Origin: Candidatus Binataceae bacterium
GTDB taxonomy: Bacteria; Desulfobacterota; Binatia; Binatales; Binataceae
Reading direction: 5' to 3'
DNA length: 64,000 bases
Assembly (NCBI GenBank): GCA_035308025.1
Contig: DATGHL010000047.1
Coordinates: forward strand, 126,430-190,429
Under the pieces are notes generated by a model. The model searched no databases. It was not told where the DNA came from and was given only the letters and a program-made list of their open reading frames with translations. Positions 60,338 to 64,000 of the stretch are shown here, piece after piece; within the stretch, counting starts at the first letter, position 1, and each line of letters begins with the position of its first letter. A program made the translations under genes and the position numbers.

Positions 60338-61305
60338 TAGAAGCCGTGGAAGTCATTTCTATTTTCCTCAATTCTGCGCGTCGTCGTGAGGAGCGGGCGC
60401 AGAGTCGCCAACTCATGATGCAGTTGCGGATCGGCGCCCACAATCCAGTTTGGCGCCTGCACACTCAGTCTTTCGATCCGCTCGGCCAGATCATCGTTGC
60501 CGCGCCGGCTCAGCCCCTTCGCCAGAATCCGGCTTTTCTCCGCCAGCACCGCGCAGACCGCAGCGCGCTGCTCCAACGATAGATCATCGCTGTGCGCGAG
60601 CAATTTGAGCAAGCTCAGGATCCGGAAGCGATCGATCGCCGGCACGCTCGCCGAAAGCTGTCCCGCATGACCGGCGCGCCGGATCACCAACGGCTCATCG
60701 ATCAAGCCGGCCTCGTGCCGCACGAGAATGCGCAGCCATAAGTCGTAGTCCTCGGCGGCTTCCAACCCTTCGTCGAAGCCGCCGAGCGCGCGAAACAAGG
60801 AGGTTCGCAGGATTACCGCAGAGGGGCTCAGAATGCAGGTGCGCAACGATTCGAGGAAAATATCACCGGCGCGTTTGCGATGCCGCATGCCGGGATTCAC
60901 CTGCACGCCATCGCGCATCCAGAGTTCAGCGGTCTGGGCAATCGCGCACTCCGGATGGGTCGCCATAAAATCGATTTGCCGTCTCAGCTTGAACGGCCGC
61001 CACAGATCATCGGAATCAAGAAAGGCCACTATCGGCGCCGACGCGAGCGCGACGCCGGTGTTGCGTGCGGCCGCCACGCCGCGCTTCTCTCGATGCGCGA
61101 TGATTCGCATCGCAACGCCGCCCGCACCCGCGCGTACTTCGCCTGCGATGCGCGCGAGAGTTTCTGCGGTTGCGTCGGTCGAGCCGTCGTCGACGACAAT
61201 CAACTCGGCGCAGACCTCGCGCTGGGCGACCACGCTCGCGATCGCCTCGGCCACCATCGCGCGCCGATTATACGTCGCGATAATTACGCTGACCGCAGTC
61301 TCCAT
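60337..61305 (-). CDS. Glycosyltransferase family 2
   Basis: 322 residues, GT-A fold. VSVIIATYNRRAMVAEAIASVVAQ is the start of the nucleotide-sugar binding fold; VVDDGSTDATAE supplies the first Asp pair, DSDDLW near residue 97 is the DxD motif, and GFDEGLEAAEDYDLWLR near 175-191 the acceptor block. It probably adds a sugar to a cell-surface glycan. Its stop codon overlaps the ATG of the 184-residue gene. The C-terminal 90 residues (RILSLLKLLAHSDDLSLEQRAAV and so on) are helical and not typical of the core. Confidence 0.9.
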   Translation of the reverse strand: METAVSVIIATYNRRAMVAEAIASVVAQREVCAELIVVDDGSTDATAETLARIAGEVRAGAGGVAMRIIAHREKRGVAAARNTGVALASAPIVAFLDSDDLWRPFKLRRQIDFMATHPECAIAQTAELWMRDGVQVNPGMRHRKRAGDIFLESLRTCILSPSAVILRTSLFRALGGFDEGLEAAEDYDLWLRILVRHEAGLIDEPLVIRRAGHAGQLSASVPAIDRFRILSLLKLLAHSDDLSLEQRAAVCAVLAEKSRILAKGLSRRGNDDLAERIERLSVQAPNWIVGADPQLHHELATLRPLLTTTRRIEENRNDFHGF

Positions 61306-61317
61306 CGGCGCGGGCGA

Positions 61318-61929
61318 TTACGCGGAAAGGCGGGAGTAATTCCGGCCGATTGCGATAATGCGGCGGCGCAACTCCTCGAGCCCCTCCCCGCTCTCTGCCG
61401 AGCAGAGGATCGGCTCGAGGCCATGAGCGGCGAATGGCTTGAGCGCGGCGGCGCGCTGCGAGCGTCGCAGCTTGTCACATTTGGTCGCCGCCACCACGAT
61501 CGTCAGCGGGTTCAAGGCCACGCCCGAGGCGTCGTGGCGATCACTCATGGCGAGCAGCGCCAGCTCCTCTGCTTCCGGCCCGCGCCGCGCGTCGATCAGC
61601 AGAACGAGCCCGGCCAGGGCCTCGCGTTGCGTGAGATAATCGTTGATTAGCCCACCGAGGTGCGCGGCGTCGGCGCGCGCCATCTTGGCGTAGCCGAAGC
61701 CCGGCAGATCGACCAGCGCGAGGCCCGCGCCCAGACCGAAAAAATTCAGCGCCCGCGTCCGTCCGGGAGTCTTGCTGGTCCGCGCCAATCCGCGGCTCTC
61801 CGTCAGCGCGTTCAGGAGCGAACTCTTGCCCACATTCGAACGCCCGGCCAGTGCAACTTCGACCCGATTCCAGCGGGGATAGTCGCCGACAGTGGTCGTC
61901 GAGCGCAGGTATTCAGCCGCGAACTTCAT
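61318..61929 (-). CDS. engB: Ribosome biogenesis GTP-binding protein YihA/YsxC
   Basis: 203 residues. G1 motif ALAGRSNVGKSSLLNAL at about 27-43, G3 DLPGFGYAK near 77, G4 TKCDK near 149; the family start FAAEYLRSTTTV and the end are normal. EngB is a GTPase for late 50S ribosome assembly. The ATG is at 61929. The glycosyltransferase gene follows after 12 bases on the same strand. The upstream gene (PEBP-like) is read the same way with a 21-base gap. Confidence 0.95.
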   Translation of the reverse strand: MKFAAEYLRSTTTVGDYPRWNRVEVALAGRSNVGKSSLLNALTESRGLARTSKTPGRTRALNFFGLGAGLALVDLPGFGYAKMARADAAHLGGLINDYLTQREALAGLVLLIDARRGPEAEELALLAMSDRHDASGVALNPLTIVVAATKCDKLRRSQRAAALKPFAAHGLEPILCSAESGEGLEELRRRIIAIGRNYSRLSA

Positions 61930-61950
61930 GATCGACCCGCTGGGCGCGAA

Positions 61951-62490
61951 CTACCGTCCGTAATTTGCCACGACCTCGCCCCGCGCAAGCACGTATCCGC
62001 GCATCGCCACCACCAGTGTTCGCGCATCCGCATCGGCCGCGAGACGGAGCGTCCTCGACAGCGCATATAATTTAAAGTGGTAATGATGCTCGGATCCCGA
62101 CGGCGGGCACGGGCCACTATACCCGATCCGGCCAAAATCATTTCGAGCCTGTTCGCCACCCGCAGCCAGCGCCGGCGTTTGCGGCAGATTTTCCGGCAGC
62201 CCGGATAGCTTGGTGGGCAAATTGAACACGCCCCAATGGGTAAAGACGCCTGACGGCGAGTCCGGATCATCGACGATCAGCGCCAGAGTTTTGGCGCTTG
62301 CCGGAATCCCGCTCCAGACGATAGCGGGCGAAATATCTTCACCGTCGCACGTGTAGCGCCGTACGATAGTTCCGTTCTGAGCAAGCGCAGGCAGACTAAG
62401 CGCGATCGAAGCAACCTGCGGATTCTCCGCGGCGGCACAAACGGCTTGCAGAGTGGCTCCAATCAACCAGATCTTTGCTGCACGTAGCAT
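61951..62490 (-). CDS. YbhB/YbcL-family (Raf kinase inhibitor-like) protein, exported
   Basis: 179 residues. A signal peptide covers residues 1 to about 21 (to CAAAEN). The phosphatidylethanolamine-binding-like fold shows FTHWGVFNLP, DGEDISPAIVWSG and IGYSGPCPPSGSEHHYHFKLYAL. Bacterial members are periplasmic and of unknown function. ATG 62490 gives the signal peptide; the open frame continues upstream to 62661 but without homology. It is divergent from the HTH gene, with about 290 bases between them that hold AT-rich promoter-like sequence but no clear motif. Confidence 0.88.
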   Translation of the reverse strand: MLRAAKIWLIGATLQAVCAAAENPQVASIALSLPALAQNGTIVRRYTCDGEDISPAIVWSGIPASAKTLALIVDDPDSPSGVFTHWGVFNLPTKLSGLPENLPQTPALAAGGEQARNDFGRIGYSGPCPPSGSEHHYHFKLYALSRTLRLAADADARTLVVAMRGYVLARGEVVANYGR

Positions 62491-62783
62491 CGGAGATGGC
62501 TTCAGTCTGGGCAAGCGTCGAGCGCAAGTATAGGCCCAAAAGCTCGCGAAAGGTAATAACCATGCATCAGCCCCGCGCCGGAGGGCAGATGCTACCGGGT
62601 GAAAAAAGCAATGATCGTCTGTTGGGAAACCGTCGTGTACCCCCTTGACCACTAAATGCATTTTTGACTATGTTTGGGATTAATAAAGGTCGCCTAACAA
62701 GGTATCAAACCTTAAAAGCTCGGAACTGGAGCAGCGTTCGCGCTGATTGATGACCTCGGTTGCTGGTTGCGGGAGAGCAAGAC

Positions 62784-63002
62784 GTGGCGGAGCCTAAATA
62801 CAGTTTGCCCAGGGTTATGACGGTGCGTGAGCTTTCGGCTTACCTGCGCGTGCATCCTTCGACCATCTATAAGCTGCTGCGGCGCGGAGAGATACCGGGC
62901 TTTCGCATCGGCACAGACTGGCGCTTTAACGCCGAGGTGATCGATCGCTGGTGCCTCGAGCGCAACATGAAACCGGACGACGCGACCGAGCGGCGCAACT
63001 GA
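62784..63002 (+). CDS. Excisionase-type helix-turn-helix DNA-binding protein
   Basis: 72 residues. The MerR-like/excisionase winged HTH is VMTVRELSAYLRVHPSTIYKLLRRGEIPGFRIGTDWRFNAEVIDRW, a complete domain with basic recognition helix (HPSTIYKLLRRGEIPGFRIG). GTG 62784 was chosen because GGGAGA is 7 bases upstream; TTG 62760 is an alternative. No integrase or phage gene is nearby, so it is more likely a small transcription factor than a recombination directionality factor. Confidence 0.88.
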   Translation: MAEPKYSLPRVMTVRELSAYLRVHPSTIYKLLRRGEIPGFRIGTDWRFNAEVIDRWCLERNMKPDDATERRN

Positions 63003-63007
63003 CTCAA

Positions 63008-63619
63008 TCAAGCACAGATTCCCTGTACCTGTCTTAAAATCCCGACACTCTGCACAGACTCGCCGCTCCCGCTGATGGTTGGCCTATTTCTCGGCGAGCG
63101 CCTTGAGATCCAACAGGCCACTACGAACGCGCCGCCAATCATTTTGTCCATGTTGAAGACGGTGCCGAAAACCCGCTGGATGTAAGGATATGGCCCCGCC
63201 ATGGTCCAACTCACTTCTGTGGCGGTGCCCACCGATTGCAGCGCGAACACGATGTTGGTGTGCCCCTCCATCGGCTTTTCCATGTCCAGCCGCATATTGA
63301 CGCGCGATGGCGGTGCAGTGTCGGTAATCGCCAGACTGCCCTTGCCGCTCTGCCCTTGCTGTCCCACGAATCTCCAGCGCCCTTGCCGCTTTTGTGGACC
63401 GCTGTAAGCGATCGCATTGCTCGGGTCTTGCTTGGCAAAGGGGTTCCATTCGTTGAAACTTTTGAGGTCATTGATGAGTGGAAATATTTTCTCCGGCGGC
63501 GCGTTGATCGTTATCGAGCGCGAGACACGGAAATCCTTCGGCATGGTCGCGGCATAGATAAGAATGCCACCGACGCTGACAACGAGCACAAGCCCGACGA
63601 TTTTTAGAATCGTCCACAT
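63008..63619 (-). CDS. SRPBCC (polyketide cyclase 2)-family membrane-anchored protein, 3' frameshift
   Basis: 203 residues as encoded. An N-terminal membrane anchor (IVGLVLVVSVGGILIYAA) precedes a helix-grip START/SRPBCC domain: FRVSRSITINAPPEKIFPLINDLKSFNEWNPFAKQD, and EKPMEGHTNIVFALQSVGTATEVSWTMAGP. Close to the end the frame shifts: GLLDLKALAEK is read in the next frame, with stop at 63084-63086, while the actual frame continues as a 25-residue basic tail to 63008. A one-base deletion near 63120 therefore replaces the family C-terminus. ATG 63619 has AAGGAG upstream. The protein may still fold, because only the last helix is altered. Convergent with the HTH gene, with 5 bases between. Confidence 0.75.
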   Translation of the reverse strand: MWTILKIVGLVLVVSVGGILIYAATMPKDFRVSRSITINAPPEKIFPLINDLKSFNEWNPFAKQDPSNAIAYSGPQKRQGRWRFVGQQGQSGKGSLAITDTAPPSRVNMRLDMEKPMEGHTNIVFALQSVGTATEVSWTMAGPYPYIQRVFGTVFNMDKMIGGAFVVACWISRRSPRNRPTISGSGESVQSVGILRQVQGICA

Positions 63620-63737
63620 GGTTCTCTCCTTAAGGTGGGCAGCGCCGGGCTGTAAGGGGAGCCGCCCCGGCACAGGCGGGGACGCAACTGCCACCGCAAC
63701 CGTCCACCGCATTACAGCTGCTCAACGCGAATGTCGC

Positions 63738-64000
63738 TCACGCACGCGCATCAACGTGCCGAGCAAAATTGTTCAATATTGCCTGCCAGCCCTGACGCTG
63801 TTGCTCGATGGAAGCGGTTTTTGCGCGACGAAATGCAAGAAGCATTATTGTCGCTAGGATTCCATAGGGGAAGAGTTCTGCGAGAAATGAAATATCGGCA
63901 AACACGCATAGGTTGCCGCAAGCATAGGCGACCGCGACCAACAAGAGTAGGCAACCAAAAGTAGTGCCATCGCCTTCGCGAGAATCCGTTTCTCGCGCCG
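63738..64000 (-). CDS. Partial membrane protein, truncated at window edge
   Basis: An open minus-strand frame from the window edge to a stop at 63738 encodes at least 86 residues with two strong hydrophobic segments (TFGCLLLLVAVAYACGNLCVFADI and LFPYGILATIMLLAFRR) and a helical Gln-rich tail. The start lies outside the window or at a TTG/ATG near 63950-63970. No family recognised. 118 bases separate its stop from the SRPBCC start. Confidence 0.55.
   Translation of the reverse strand, partial: ARETDSREGDGTTFGCLLLLVAVAYACGNLCVFADISFLAELFPYGILATIMLLAFRRAKTASIEQQRQGWQAILNNFARHVDARA

Noticed and set aside
62784..63002. Prophage or integrative element next to the excisionase-like HTH gene
   Set aside because: No integrase, attachment-site repeats or phage genes seen. 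The HTH type is also common in ordinary regulators.
1..64000. CRISPR arrays, rRNA operons and tRNA genes
   Set aside because: No regularly spaced repeats with spacers and no rRNA or complete tRNA cloverleaf seen in either strand by eye.

Overview
The window is high-GC bacterial chromosome with GTG and TTG starts, many convergent or operonic genes, and no rRNA, tRNA, CRISPR array or phage block. The gene mix (a DUF1329 protein, a CmcJ/NvfI-like protein, several amidohydrolases, acyl-CoA dehydrogenases, a split B12-dependent acyl-CoA mutase, a fused EtfBA, an SPL-family radical SAM protein) fits a deep-branching, fatty-acid and aromatic degrading lineage related to the former Deltaproteobacteria. 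Candidatus Binatota is my best guess, but no marker in the window proves it. The presence of ctaA, ctaB and ETF points to aerobic respiration, and lptB to a Gram-negative envelope.

Layout. 1-5.8 kb (minus strand): a truncated tannase-family gene, tyrS, DUF1329, ctaB-ctaA. 6-10 kb: a FadD-like ligase, a secreted propeller-like protein, a CmcJ-like protein. 10-14 kb: a D-aminoacylase-like amidohydrolase, then a CGNR regulator with a CMD-fold gene, divergent from a VOC gene across a palindrome. 14-24 kb: secreted proteins, ilvB, a VWA-TM-FHA protein, and a cluster of a giant secreted protein, a lipoprotein, an HlyD-like adaptor and an APH-type kinase. 24-33.5 kb: cyclase-ATPase-TPR regulator, acnA, small membrane proteins, lptB. 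33,504-36,245: a complete IS1595-family insertion with 8-bp target duplication and four passenger genes. 36-42 kb: small envelope proteins, MaoC, then a CMD/AhpD-fold gene with an in-frame TGA at the second redox cysteine (selenoprotein candidate), nth, a kappa-GST-like isomerase and a crotonase. 42-47 kb: acyl-CoA dehydrogenase, mutase large and B12 subunits, acyl-CoA dehydrogenase. 47-50 kb: decayed cysH, small ORFs, a citrate-lyase-beta-like gene. 50-57.6 kb: amidohydrolase, cyclase, zinc ADH, SMP-30, NTF2-like protein, fused EtfBA. 57.8-64 kb: murI, SPL-family protein, glycosyltransferase, engB, PEBP-like protein, HTH protein, a frameshifted SRPBCC gene and a truncated membrane protein.

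How the genes work together. The 41.5-46.9 kb operon-like run (crotonase, two dehydrogenases, a mutase whose specificity residues look like isobutyryl-CoA mutase) reads as short or branched-chain acyl-CoA catabolism. The fused EtfBA at 56-57.6 kb would take electrons from such dehydrogenases, and ctaA/ctaB supply heme for a terminal oxidase. The main novelties are the IS1595 passenger module carrying a proteasome-like Ntn hydrolase, the CxxU AhpD-like protein, the ICM-like mutase residues, and a dispersed intergenic repeat family.
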